Shown here: positions 8,179-16,151 of the stretch, one piece after another
Layout: the number at the start of each line of letters is the position of its first letter
Position numbering within the stretch: the first letter of the stretch is position 1
Source of the DNA: Herbiconiux sp. SALV-R1
GTDB lineage: Bacteria; Actinomycetota; Actinomycetes; Actinomycetales; Microbacteriaceae
Assembly (NCBI RefSeq): GCF_013113715.1
Contig: NZ_CP053344.1
Span: 4,154,001 to 4,218,000 of the forward strand
Direction: 5' to 3'
Length of the DNA: 64,000 nt
Translations under genes and position numbers: made by a program
Notes under the pieces: model-generated
Seen by the model: the letters and a program-made list of their open reading frames with translations, nothing else
Databases searched by the model: none
What the model was told of the DNA's origin: nothing

Positions 8179-9900
8179 ATGACCTTCTGCAGCACGCGCC
8201 TTCGACGAGGGCGCGCGGCGGGCATGGTGGGGGCCGCGGGCATCGGCATCGTGCTGGCTCTGACCGGATGCACGTCGGCAGACCCCGCGCCGGAGGTCGT
8301 CATCGACCTGCTGCAGGAGGACTGGCGCCATGTTCCCGGGGTTGTGGAAGGTGTCGACGGCCTGAGCGTCGCCGCGACGGGGCGACGCATCGTCGAGCAG
8401 GACGGCGGGGGTGGGCAGCCGAACCCGCCGGTCGATCTGGCGGGAACACATCTGGTGGCCAGCGGCGACTTCACGATCAGCACGACCTTCGAGAAGGTCA
8501 TCGCCGATGCAACTCTTGCCGTGTACGACGAACCGCCGGTGATCGCCGACGAGTTCCGCATCGAGCCGCCTGGCGTGCAGCTCACGCTGCGCGGCGACGA
8601 CCTCGGGGTCGCGGTCTTCGACGGTTCGGTGCAGCGGGAGGTGACCGACCCCGAGCCGGCGACCGAGGAGCACGTGACGCTCTCCGAACCCGGGGCGGAA
8701 CTCGCCGTGCACCGTTCCGGTGATCGGCTCGAGGTGGCGAGCGGCGGCGAGACCGTCGCATCCGTCTCGGCGGCCGGCGTCTTCGACTCGGGCCAGCTGT
8801 GGCTCGGGCTGTCGAGCGACGACGGGTCTTTCACAGTCAGCTCGCTCACCGCCGCGGCGACCGGTGGCGCATCCCTCTCCGCAGCAGGGTCCGTCGCCGC
8901 CGACGCGAGCCCGTCGGCCGACGGGCTGCAGGCTCTCGCGACCCAGGCTCGCCCGGGGTTCCTCGTCGGCGCGGCGGTCGCCCTCGGCCCGCTCGCCTCC
9001 GACGCGGAGTACGCGAGCGCGTTCGTCGGGAACTTCGGCGCGCTCACCCCCGAGAATGTGATGAAGCCGCAGGCGTTGTCGCCGCGGCAGGGCGAGTACC
9101 TCTTCGAGGAGGCCGATGCCGTGCTCGACCTCGCGGAGAGCAAGGGGATCGCGGTGCACGGCCACACCATCGCCTTCTCGGAGGCCATGCCCCGCTGGAT
9201 GCAGGACCTGCCGGTCGACTCCGAAGGGGAGCGCGAGGCGAGCTCCGCGATCCTGCTCGACTACGTCGACACCGTCGTCACCCACTTCGCGGGCCGGCTG
9301 CACTCCCTCGACGTCGTCAACGAACCGTTCGACGTCGACCAGGGAACGCAGCTGCAGGAGAACATCTGGTTCCGCGTCTTCGGGCCGGGCTACCCGGCGG
9401 TCGTCTCGAGGGCCGTTCACGACGCCGACCCCGGGGTGCTGCAGTTCATCAACGAGAACGGCGCCGACGTGCCCGGGCCCCGACAAGACGCCCTGCTCGA
9501 GCTCGCCCTCGACACGAACCGGCAGGGCGGGCACATCGACGGGGTGGGCCTCCAAGCGCACGTCTACGACCTCGACACCGACGCCATCTCCGCCGACGAC
9601 CTCACCACGACACTCGAGACGTTCGGAGATGCCGGCCTGGTGGTGCGGATCTCGGAGAACGACGTTCCGGGCAGCGACGGCCTCGACGCCCAGGCGGAGC
9701 AGTACGCGACGGCGCTGAGCACCTGCCTCCGCTCGGAGACCTGCGTGTCGTACACGACCTGGGGGGTCGACGATCGGTACGACGTCTTCCTCGACGGCGA
9801 CGGCGCCCTGCAGCACGGGCACGACCTCCTCTTCGACGAGGGCGAGCCGACGCCCGCGTACGACGCGCTGCGCGAGGTGCTCGCGGGCTTCGGCGGCTGA
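8179..9900 (+). CDS. GH10 family lipoprotein (endo-beta-1,4-xylanase-like) with an N-terminal beta-sandwich domain
   Basis: 573 aa. A lipoprotein signal ends at the lipobox LTGC (Cys31), so it should be membrane-anchored outside the cell. Residues ~35-235 look like a concanavalin/LamG-type beta-sandwich, possibly carbohydrate-binding. From ~250 comes a GH10 TIM barrel: NFGALTPENVMKPQAL (substrate-binding E and N), VHGHTIAFSEAMPRWM, DVVNEPFD with the acid/base Glu, GVGLQAHV, and VVRISENDV where the nucleophile Glu sits in place of the usual ITELD. YTTWGVDD matches the final barrel strand. GH10 enzymes cleave xylan or related beta-1,4 glycans. An upstream ATG at 8171 closes after three codons. 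Confidence 0.87.
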   Translation: MTFCSTRLRRGRAAGMVGAAGIGIVLALTGCTSADPAPEVVIDLLQEDWRHVPGVVEGVDGLSVAATGRRIVEQDGGGGQPNPPVDLAGTHLVASGDFTISTTFEKVIADATLAVYDEPPVIADEFRIEPPGVQLTLRGDDLGVAVFDGSVQREVTDPEPATEEHVTLSEPGAELAVHRSGDRLEVASGGETVASVSAAGVFDSGQLWLGLSSDDGSFTVSSLTAAATGGASLSAAGSVAADASPSADGLQALATQARPGFLVGAAVALGPLASDAEYASAFVGNFGALTPENVMKPQALSPRQGEYLFEEADAVLDLAESKGIAVHGHTIAFSEAMPRWMQDLPVDSEGEREASSAILLDYVDTVVTHFAGRLHSLDVVNEPFDVDQGTQLQENIWFRVFGPGYPAVVSRAVHDADPGVLQFINENGADVPGPRQDALLELALDTNRQGGHIDGVGLQAHVYDLDTDAISADDLTTTLETFGDAGLVVRISENDVPGSDGLDAQAEQYATALSTCLRSETCVSYTTWGVDDRYDVFLDGDGALQHGHDLLFDEGEPTPAYDALREVLAGFGG

Positions 9901-9922
9901 GGCCGGCGGACAACTGCTCGGC

Positions 9923-10205
9923 CCGGTGTCGTCGGCGGTGTACGAGAAGCGGCCGGGTGTGAAGGTCGCCCGCTGCGGCGCGTCGTCGATGCGCTGGCCG
10001 CTGACGTCGATGGCGCGGATGCGATCATCGCCGCCCCGATCTCCGGCAGATCGGTCTCGACCCACCGCGAGCAGGAGCACCCCCGGCAACGCCCGTCACG
10101 ACGATCCTCCGCCGCGACCAGCGCCGCTCAGGCCGTCGCCGGAGTCTGCGCACGTGTGCTGTCGGTCGTGCCCGTCATGGTCGCCCCCTGTCCACGCGAT
10201 GCTCA
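9923..10205 (-). pseudogene. Deleted relic of the membrane-anchored protein gene found at 54268-55282
   Basis: Three collinear blocks match the gene at 54.3-55.3 kb: 9923-9972 to 54356-54405, 9965-10064 to about 54776-54875, and 10062-10205 to about 55171-55310. The first junction lies in an 8-bp repeat, GTCGCCCG, present at 54398 and 54776 of the intact copy, so a 378-bp (126-codon) piece was lost between short direct repeats. The second missing piece is about 300 bp. The relic still starts with an ATG (10178 on the minus strand; MTGTTDST, as against MAGTAEST), but a stop follows after 16 codons. It cannot make the protein. Confidence 0.85.
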
Positions 10206-10372
10206 AGTGTGACCCTGTGCGCCGCCCCCGCATCCGTGGCACCGTCCAGCTCGGCGTCGGGCCGGCGCCGCGGTACCGATCGACGCGCGAGGGCCGCGCG
10301 GTAAGGTGCTGGGGTGAGTGGACGAGGTGGCCGCCGGGTGGTGACGAGGCCGTGACCGGGGGAGCTGCATGG
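10206..10372 (+). other. Rest of the intergenic region before the PucR gene
   Basis: Together with the relic, this makes up the only gap of more than 300 bp in the window. It is GC-rich and should hold the promoter of the PucR-type gene, but I see no convincing -35/-10 pair, operator or RNA gene in it. Confidence 0.4.
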
Positions 10373-11629
10373 ATGCGCGGGCTCCGGCCCGAAGGCGCCG
10401 TCGACTCGCTGCTGCGGGAGTCGGCCGCCACCCCGGCCGAGCTGAGCGCGGCGATCGAGGCGCTCGGCCCCGTGGTCGCCGCCTGGGCCATCGAGACCGC
10501 GGTGCGTGTGGTCGGCGACGTGCACCGGTCGTCGCCGGAGATGTCGACGATGGCGACCGGGCTCGAGCGGCAGGGCTGTGAGGAGTGCCTGCTCTCGTCG
10601 CTGGTCGCGCTGCACGAGGAGACCCCGCCGGCACGGGTGACGGCGCCGCCGGGAGCGGTGGCGAACGCGCGGGTCGCGGTGCGGCAGGGCGTGAACGTGG
10701 GCGCGGTGCTGAGAACGGTGTGGGCGTCGCACACCCGGGTGCTCGACGCGCTGCTCTCGGCGCTCGAGGAGGCCGAGACCGACGAGCTCGTCGCCGACGT
10801 GCGCGCCCTGAACACGCGCATGTTCGACTACGCGAACGCGTACATCCGTGATCTCAGCGACGCCTACGACGACGAGCGGCGACTGTGGAACGGCCGCAGC
10901 GCGGTTCTGCGCCGATCGGTGCTGGAGTCGCTCGCGGCGGGCGACGCGCCGCCGCGCGACGCCGAGGCGGTGCTGGGGCTGCCCCTCTCGGGCACCCACG
11001 TGATCGCGCTCGCCTGGGCCAGCGTCACGACCTTCGTTCCCGACCGCGACACCGAGATGCACCGGCTGCTCGCCGAGATCGCCGTCGCCACGGGCGCCCG
11101 CGACTTCGTGGCGATCGGTCTGGGCGAGGTCACCGCGCTGTGGTGGCGGTACCCCGGCGCGGTCGACCGCGACGTGGTGGAGACCATGCGCCGGGTGCCG
11201 CGGCCCAGCTGGCTGCGGCTCGCGGTGGGTCCGCCGGGCAGCGGGGCGGCGGGGGTGCGCGTGGGCGTGCTCACCGCCCGGGGCCTGCACCGCCTCGCCG
11301 GAGACGCGGGCGGTCGCGGCTTCTGGAGCTCGTACTCCGACGGGCTCGGGGCGCTGCTCGCCGTCGACCGCGAGGCCGCTGAGCGGTTCGCGCAGACCGA
11401 GATCGGGCCGCTGCTCGGAACGGATGCGCGCAGCCGCGAACTCCGCGAGACGCTCCGGCTCTACCTCCGTTCCCATCGCAGCCGCTCCGCCGTCGCGACC
11501 GCGCTGACGGTGGCACCCAACACCGTCGCGGCCCGTGTGCAGCGGGCGAGGGACCTGCTCGCGAGCGACCTCGACGAGCGGTGGCTGGAGGTTCTGGTGG
11601 CGCTCGAGATCGCCTCGCTCGGGGAGTGA
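10373..11629 (+). CDS. PucR-type helix-turn-helix transcriptional regulator
   Basis: 418 aa. The N-terminal half is helical (RsbRD-like or a histidine-kinase-like sensor region); a middle GGDEF-like domain spans ~185-330; the C-terminus has the PucR HTH (HTH_30) hallmark LRLYLRSHRSRSAVATALTV followed by APNTVAARVQRARDLL. This family activates purine, proline and phenylpropanoid catabolism in actinobacteria. ATG 10373 has GGGGGAG about 10 nt upstream; GTG 10352 is an in-frame alternative. The next gene in the same direction is the carotenoid-oxygenase homologue, its likely target by position. Confidence 0.85.
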   Translation: MRGLRPEGAVDSLLRESAATPAELSAAIEALGPVVAAWAIETAVRVVGDVHRSSPEMSTMATGLERQGCEECLLSSLVALHEETPPARVTAPPGAVANARVAVRQGVNVGAVLRTVWASHTRVLDALLSALEEAETDELVADVRALNTRMFDYANAYIRDLSDAYDDERRLWNGRSAVLRRSVLESLAAGDAPPRDAEAVLGLPLSGTHVIALAWASVTTFVPDRDTEMHRLLAEIAVATGARDFVAIGLGEVTALWWRYPGAVDRDVVETMRRVPRPSWLRLAVGPPGSGAAGVRVGVLTARGLHRLAGDAGGRGFWSSYSDGLGALLAVDREAAERFAQTEIGPLLGTDARSRELRETLRLYLRSHRSRSAVATALTVAPNTVAARVQRARDLLASDLDERWLEVLVALEIASLGE

Positions 11630-11647
11630 CGGGCGCTCGGGTGCGGT

Positions 11648-11684
11648 GGGCGTCAGGCGTTCCGGGCAGACCGGCGTGACGCCC
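11648..11684 (+). terminator. Possible hairpin terminator after the PucR gene
   Basis: GGGCGTCA (11648-11655) pairs with TGACGCCC (11677-11684) around a 21-nt loop, 18 bp after the stop. The loop is long and no T-run follows, so it is only a weak candidate. It could also be an operator for the downstream oxygenase gene. Confidence 0.35.
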
Positions 11685-11823
11685 GATTCTGCGCTCTGAA
11701 CGCCGAAAAACGACGGGATCGTAGTGTCGGAGCGCTGGTGCGCCGTCGGCGGCCGGGTGAGGATCATTCGCACGGACGGCCCTCATCGAGGAGGGCGCTC
11801 GTCCGAGCTGCGAAAGGACTCCC

Positions 11824-13263
11824 ATGGCGCTGTGGCCGACCGACAACAAGTTCCTCAACGGACCCTTCGCCCCATGGGCCGAGGAGTCGGAGGCCTTCGA
11901 CCTGCCCGTGATCGGAGAGCTCCCCGCCGATCTCTCCGGCGCCCTGTTCCGCATCTCGTCGAACCCGCGCTTCGAGCCCCGCAACACCGACCGGTACCAC
12001 TGGTGGGAGGGCGACGGCATGGTGTGCGGCGTCTACGTGCGCGACGGCAAGGTGGCCTACCGCACCCGGTGGGTCGAGACCGATTCGATGAAGGTCGAGG
12101 TCGACCAGGGGGAGGCCGTGTACAGCGGTTTCGTCAGCGGCGGCACTCCCGGCCGCCTCCCCGCCGGGGCGCCGCCGGCGAAGAACGTCGCCAACACCAA
12201 CGTGGGCATCTTCGACGACAAGCTGCTGGTGTACTACGAGGGCGGTCTGCCGCACGAGCTGCACCCGGAGACCCTGGCCACCAAGGGTGCCTACGACTTC
12301 CAGGGCGGCATCGACACCCTCTGCACGGCGCACTACAAGATCGACCGGCTCACCGGCGACATGCTCTTCTTCGCCGCCAAGGGCCCCACCATCACCTGGT
12401 ACCGCGCCGACGTCTCCACCGGCCAGATCGTCGAGAGCCACATCATCGACGTCGGACTGCCCGTGCTCATGCACGACTTCGTGGTGAGCGACAACTACGC
12501 GATTTTCTTCGTCACGCCGTCGCTGTTCCGCCTCGACCTCATCATGCAGGGCCGCCCCGGCGTGATCTGGGACGAGAGCGTGCTGCCCCACGGCACGCAG
12601 ATCGTGATGATGCACCGCCGCACCAAGAAGGTGACCTGGTACGAGGCGAACGGGGTCTTCGGCCCCACGCACTTCTACAACGCCTACGAGATCGGCGACG
12701 AGGTCGTCATCGACCTGCACCGCATCCCCCGACTCGGGAACCCCGCCTCGGGCAACACCCCGCTGTCGTCGCACGAGTGGTTCCCGCCCGCCCTGCCGTG
12801 GCAGTGGAGGGTCAACGTGAAGACGGGTGCGGTGAGTGACCGGATGATCAGCGGCATCGCGGGGGAGTTCCCGAAGATCAACGACGCCTATGTGGGCGCC
12901 GAGCACCGCTTCGGCTACTTCGTGACGACCAGGTCGCTCGACCGGCAGACGATGAGCGACGGCCTCGCCAAGCACGATCACCTGCTCGACTCGACGGTGG
13001 TCGTGGAGGGCGTCGATGGTCTGACGAACCCCAGCGAACCGGTCTTCGTGGCGCGGGAGGGCGGAGTCGCCGAAGACGACGGGTACATCCTGTCGATCTG
13101 GTGGAACCCCTCGACCGAGCTCAGCGAGCTGCTGGTGCACGACGCCGTGCGCATGACGCGCGAGCCCCTGGCTCGGGTTCCGCTCCCGGTGCGGGTTCCG
13201 TTCGGCTTCCACGGCAGCTGGGCGGGCCGCGACGTGCTGGAGAGCGCGATCGCCGCCCAGTGA
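11824..13263 (+). CDS. Carotenoid oxygenase family dioxygenase (carotenoid or stilbenoid/phenylpropene cleavage)
   Basis: 479 aa, full length for the RPE65/CCD beta-propeller family. The four iron-ligand histidines are present: H170 (in TAHYKID), H217 (LMHDF), H283 (THFYNAYE) and H463 (GFHGSW). The N-terminal GDGMV signature is intact. Members cleave C=C bonds with O2 to give two aldehydes; bacterial lignostilbene and isoeugenol-type enzymes act on aromatic side chains. The KNVANTNV segment resembles lignostilbene dioxygenases more than plant carotenoid enzymes. A role supplying aromatic aldehydes to the aldehyde dehydrogenase and pobA/pca genes downstream is an inference from context. No carotenoid genes are nearby. 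No signal peptide. Confidence 0.9.
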   Translation: MALWPTDNKFLNGPFAPWAEESEAFDLPVIGELPADLSGALFRISSNPRFEPRNTDRYHWWEGDGMVCGVYVRDGKVAYRTRWVETDSMKVEVDQGEAVYSGFVSGGTPGRLPAGAPPAKNVANTNVGIFDDKLLVYYEGGLPHELHPETLATKGAYDFQGGIDTLCTAHYKIDRLTGDMLFFAAKGPTITWYRADVSTGQIVESHIIDVGLPVLMHDFVVSDNYAIFFVTPSLFRLDLIMQGRPGVIWDESVLPHGTQIVMMHRRTKKVTWYEANGVFGPTHFYNAYEIGDEVVIDLHRIPRLGNPASGNTPLSSHEWFPPALPWQWRVNVKTGAVSDRMISGIAGEFPKINDAYVGAEHRFGYFVTTRSLDRQTMSDGLAKHDHLLDSTVVVEGVDGLTNPSEPVFVAREGGVAEDDGYILSIWWNPSTELSELLVHDAVRMTREPLARVPLPVRVPFGFHGSWAGRDVLESAIAAQ

Positions 13264-13277
13264 GCCGGATGCGCCTG

Positions 13278-13306
13278 TTGACCCACTCATGGACGGTCGC
13301 TATAGT
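13278..13306 (+). promoter_or_regulatory. Sigma-70-type promoter of the ATPase-fusion Liv importer operon
   Basis: TTGACC at 13278-13283 and TATAGT at 13301-13306 are separated by exactly 17 bp, close to consensus. Transcription would start near 13313, about 36 nt before the first ATG. The tandem operators at 13305-13342 cover the -10 end and start site, so a bound regulator would block initiation. Confidence 0.8.
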
Positions 13307-13342
13307 CTCGTTTAGCAAGACATAAGTCCTGTAAAACAAGAC
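13305..13342 (+). promoter_or_regulatory. Tandem 17-bp operators, GTCCTG-N5-CAGGAC family, Liv importer operon
   Basis: Site 1 is GTCTCGTTTAGCAAGAC (13305-13321) and site 2 is GTCCTGTAAAACAAGAC (13326-13342), starting 21 bp apart, i.e. two helical turns. Both fit the palindrome seen in four other promoters of the window. The likely ligand is the IclR protein of 19271-20050. Confidence 0.75.
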
Positions 13343-13348
13343 ACACGA

Positions 13349-14860
13349 ATGGCGGGGGCAATGGTGCCCACTTCTTCTGAACCGATCCTCTCGGTGAGCG
13401 GCCTGACCCGGCGCTTCGGCGGCGTCACGGCGGTGGACGACCTGAGCTTCGCCATCTCGCCCGGCGAGAAGCTCGCGGTCATCGGCCCGAACGGCGCCGG
13501 GAAGAGCACTCTGCTCAAGCTGATCGCCGGTCAGGACAAGCCCACGCGGGGCAGCATCGAGCTGCGCGGCCAGGGCCGCACCGACGGCAAGCCCGCGCAC
13601 GTGCTGGCCCGCTCGGGCATCGCCCTCGCCCGTCAGGTGCCGAAGCCGCTCGGCTCCCTGACGGTCGAGGCGAACATCCGCGTGGGCCTCACCGCCGGCG
13701 CCTCGAGACGGAGCGGTTCGGCCGGCGAGCGGCTCGACGACATCCTCGAGCAGACCGGACTGCACACCAAGCGCTCGCGCCTGGCGAGCCAGCTGCCGCT
13801 GCTCGACCTGAAGCGACTCGAGGTGGCACGTGCCCTGTCGTCAGACCCGGTGCTCCTGCTGCTCGACGAGGTGAGCGCGGGCCTCACCGAGGGCGAGCTC
13901 GACGACGCGATCGCGCTCATCGCGCGCATCCACGAGCGCGGTACGTCGCTCATGATCGTGGAGCACGTGCAGAAGGTCGTGCACTCGCTCGCCGACCGGG
14001 TGCTCGTGCTCAACTGGGGGTCGCTGATCGCCGAGGGCACTCCCGCGGAGGTGACCGCCGACGAGGAGGTGGGCCGCATCTACCTCGGCTCGGGCCGCCA
14101 GGCCCCGACCGAGGGGCTGTCGGTGCGTGAACGCGGTGAGCACGCCCCGCGCGAAGGCGCCCGGCTCGAGCTGGCCGGTGTGAGCGCCCACCGGGCGGGC
14201 ATCACCGCGCTCGACGGCGCGTCGATCGTCATCGAACCGGGGGAGATCGTCACGGTGCTCGGTGCCAACGGCGCCGGCAAGACGTCGCTCACCCAGGCCA
14301 TCAGCGGCCTGCTCCCCGCCTCGGCCGGGTCGATCCGGTGGAACGGGGAGGACATCACCGCGGTGCCCGCCCACCGCCGGGCTCGGCTCGGCATCGCCCA
14401 CTGCCAGGAGGGTCGCAAGCTCTTCCCCGGCCTCACGGTCGCCGAGAATCTCGAGCTGGGAGCCTTCGGGACCGACCGTGCGGAACGCCGGCGTCGGCTG
14501 GAGACGGTGTACGAGATCTTCCCGGTGGTGAGAGACCGTCGGCGCCAGATCGCGACCACCATGTCGGGCGGGCAGCAGCAGATGGTGGCCATCGGGCGGG
14601 CGTTGATGTCGGCGCCCCGGCTGCTGCTGTGCGACGAGGTGACCCTGGGGCTCTCACCCCGCGTCGCCGACGAGATCTACGAGGCCCTCGGCCGCATCGC
14701 GGCGACGGCGACGAGCATGCTGCTCGTCGAGCAGGACACCGAGCGCAGTCTCTCCGTCTCCGCCCACGCCTATGTGCTCTCCCGCGGCGCCGTCGTCTAC
14801 GACGGCGCCCCCAGCGGACTGTCGAAGTCCGTTCTCCACCAGGCCTATCTGGGCCTGTAG
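13349..14860 (+). CDS. Fused branched-chain-type ABC transporter ATPase (LivG-LivF in one chain)
   Basis: 503 aa with two complete ABC ATPase domains. The first (about 10-245, LivG-like) has Walker A GPNGAGKS at residues 46-53 and Walker B LLLLDEVSAGL; its signature is degenerate (QLPLLDLKRLEVARAL, no Ser-Gly-Gly). The second (about 265-503, LivF-like) has GANGAGKT, the signature TMSGGQQQMVAIGRAL and LLLCDEVTLGL. The two proteins are normally separate; here one polypeptide would power the importer formed with 14907-18130. ATG 13349 and ATG 13361 are both possible starts. First gene of an operon that ends with the alcohol dehydrogenase. Confidence 0.92.
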   Translation: MAGAMVPTSSEPILSVSGLTRRFGGVTAVDDLSFAISPGEKLAVIGPNGAGKSTLLKLIAGQDKPTRGSIELRGQGRTDGKPAHVLARSGIALARQVPKPLGSLTVEANIRVGLTAGASRRSGSAGERLDDILEQTGLHTKRSRLASQLPLLDLKRLEVARALSSDPVLLLLDEVSAGLTEGELDDAIALIARIHERGTSLMIVEHVQKVVHSLADRVLVLNWGSLIAEGTPAEVTADEEVGRIYLGSGRQAPTEGLSVRERGEHAPREGARLELAGVSAHRAGITALDGASIVIEPGEIVTVLGANGAGKTSLTQAISGLLPASAGSIRWNGEDITAVPAHRRARLGIAHCQEGRKLFPGLTVAENLELGAFGTDRAERRRRLETVYEIFPVVRDRRRQIATTMSGGQQQMVAIGRALMSAPRLLLCDEVTLGLSPRVADEIYEALGRIAATATSMLLVEQDTERSLSVSAHAYVLSRGAVVYDGAPSGLSKSVLHQAYLGL

Positions 14861-14906
14861 CACCCACAGCTGCCGTGCACCACGGCGACCCGAGAGGAAT
14901 GAACGA

Positions 14907-16124
14907 ATGAAACGAACGATGTCGGCAGTGTCGGCGGTATCGGTCCTCGCCCTGCTGCTCGCGGGATGCAGCGGCGCCGGCGGCGACGGTGGAGGCTCCG
15001 GTGACGGTGACACCATCACGATCGGTGCGAGCATCCCGCTGACGGGGTCGCTCGCCGGGTTCGGCCCCCTCATCCAGGACGGCTACCAGGATGCGGTCGA
15101 CCAGGTGAACGCGGCAGGCGGCATCGAGATCGACGGCACCGCGCACCAGGTCGAGCTCGTCGTGCAGGACAACAAGTCCGATTCGACGACCGCGGGCGAT
15201 CAGGCCAGGAGCCTCATCCTCGAGAACGGCGCCGTCGCGCTCCTCGGCTCGGTGAGCCCGCCCCTGAACATCCCCATGTCGAACGTCGCGGAGGTGGAGC
15301 AGGTGCCCTTCGTCACCTCGCTCACCCCCACGCGTGCCTGGCGCGCGGGCAACGAGAGCGGCTGGACCTACGCCTGGGACATGTTCTTCGACGAGGAGAC
15401 CATGACCGACCTGCAGTTCACCACCTCCGACCTGGTCGCCACCAACAAGAAGGTCGCGTTGTTCACCGACAACGAGGAGGACGGCATCACCATGGGTGCG
15501 CTGTGGGAGGCCAAGGCCCCGACGTTCGGGTATGAGATCGTGTCGCACTCCGAGTTCCCGGTGGGCACCTCCGACTTCTCCTCCTTCATCAACGACGCCA
15601 AGGCCGCGGGGGCCGAGGTGGTCATCGCGCAGATGACCCCGCCCGACGCGTTCGCCCTGTGGAAGCAGATGAAGGCGCTCCAGTTCGATCCGCAGGTCGC
15701 CTTCTGCGAGAAGTGCGCCGCGACCGCGGCCTTCCAGAAGGAACTCGGCGAGACGGCGGAAGGCACGACCTCGACGAACTTCTACGAGACCTCCGAGCAT
15801 CCTGACGCCGTTCGGCTGACCGAGAAGTTCGGCGCCCAGCTCGGGCAGAACGTCGACCTCTCGACCCTCATCATCTCCCAGAGCGCCGCGCAGGTGCTGC
15901 TCGACGCCATCGCCGCGGCGGGGTCGACCGACGGCAGCGCCATCAACGAGGCGATCGGTGCCACCGACAAGGAGTACGCGGTGGGCGACATCTCGTTCAG
16001 CGACGAGAACGTCGCCGACATCACCCCCGTGTCGTCGCAGTGGCAGGGTGACCAGATGGTGCAGGTGAACCCCCAGGGGGCGAACTCCGGCACCCTCGAA
16101 GCGCCCGTCGCCGGCCTGAAGTAA
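14907..16124 (+). CDS. Branched-chain-type ABC importer substrate-binding lipoprotein
   Basis: 405 aa. Lipobox LLAGC puts the lipid-carrying Cys at 21, followed by a Gly/Ser/Asp linker. The mature part is a Peripla_BP_6 (LivK-like) protein starting TITIGASIPLTGSLAGFGPL, the family's usual opening. Besides amino acids, this family in actinobacteria binds aromatic acids and alcohols. GAGAGGA lies before the ATG at 14907; an ATG at 14899 closes after three codons. It sits 46 bp after the fused ATPase and before both permeases. The ligand is likely to be the substrate or precursor of the co-transcribed aryl-alcohol-type dehydrogenase (inference). Confidence 0.9.
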   Translation: MKRTMSAVSAVSVLALLLAGCSGAGGDGGGSGDGDTITIGASIPLTGSLAGFGPLIQDGYQDAVDQVNAAGGIEIDGTAHQVELVVQDNKSDSTTAGDQARSLILENGAVALLGSVSPPLNIPMSNVAEVEQVPFVTSLTPTRAWRAGNESGWTYAWDMFFDEETMTDLQFTTSDLVATNKKVALFTDNEEDGITMGALWEAKAPTFGYEIVSHSEFPVGTSDFSSFINDAKAAGAEVVIAQMTPPDAFALWKQMKALQFDPQVAFCEKCAATAAFQKELGETAEGTTSTNFYETSEHPDAVRLTEKFGAQLGQNVDLSTLIISQSAAQVLLDAIAAAGSTDGSAINEAIGATDKEYAVGDISFSDENVADITPVSSQWQGDQMVQVNPQGANSGTLEAPVAGLK

Positions 16125-16151
16125 CGACCGGATGCGAAGGGGGCGACGATC

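Noticed and set aside
8068-10089. A 673-codon open frame on the minus strand
   Set aside because: It is antisense to the GH10 gene, has arginine/valine-rich composition typical of the opposite strand of GC-rich genes and no family similarity. Only its first ~60 codons are meaningful, being the gene relic at 9923-10205.
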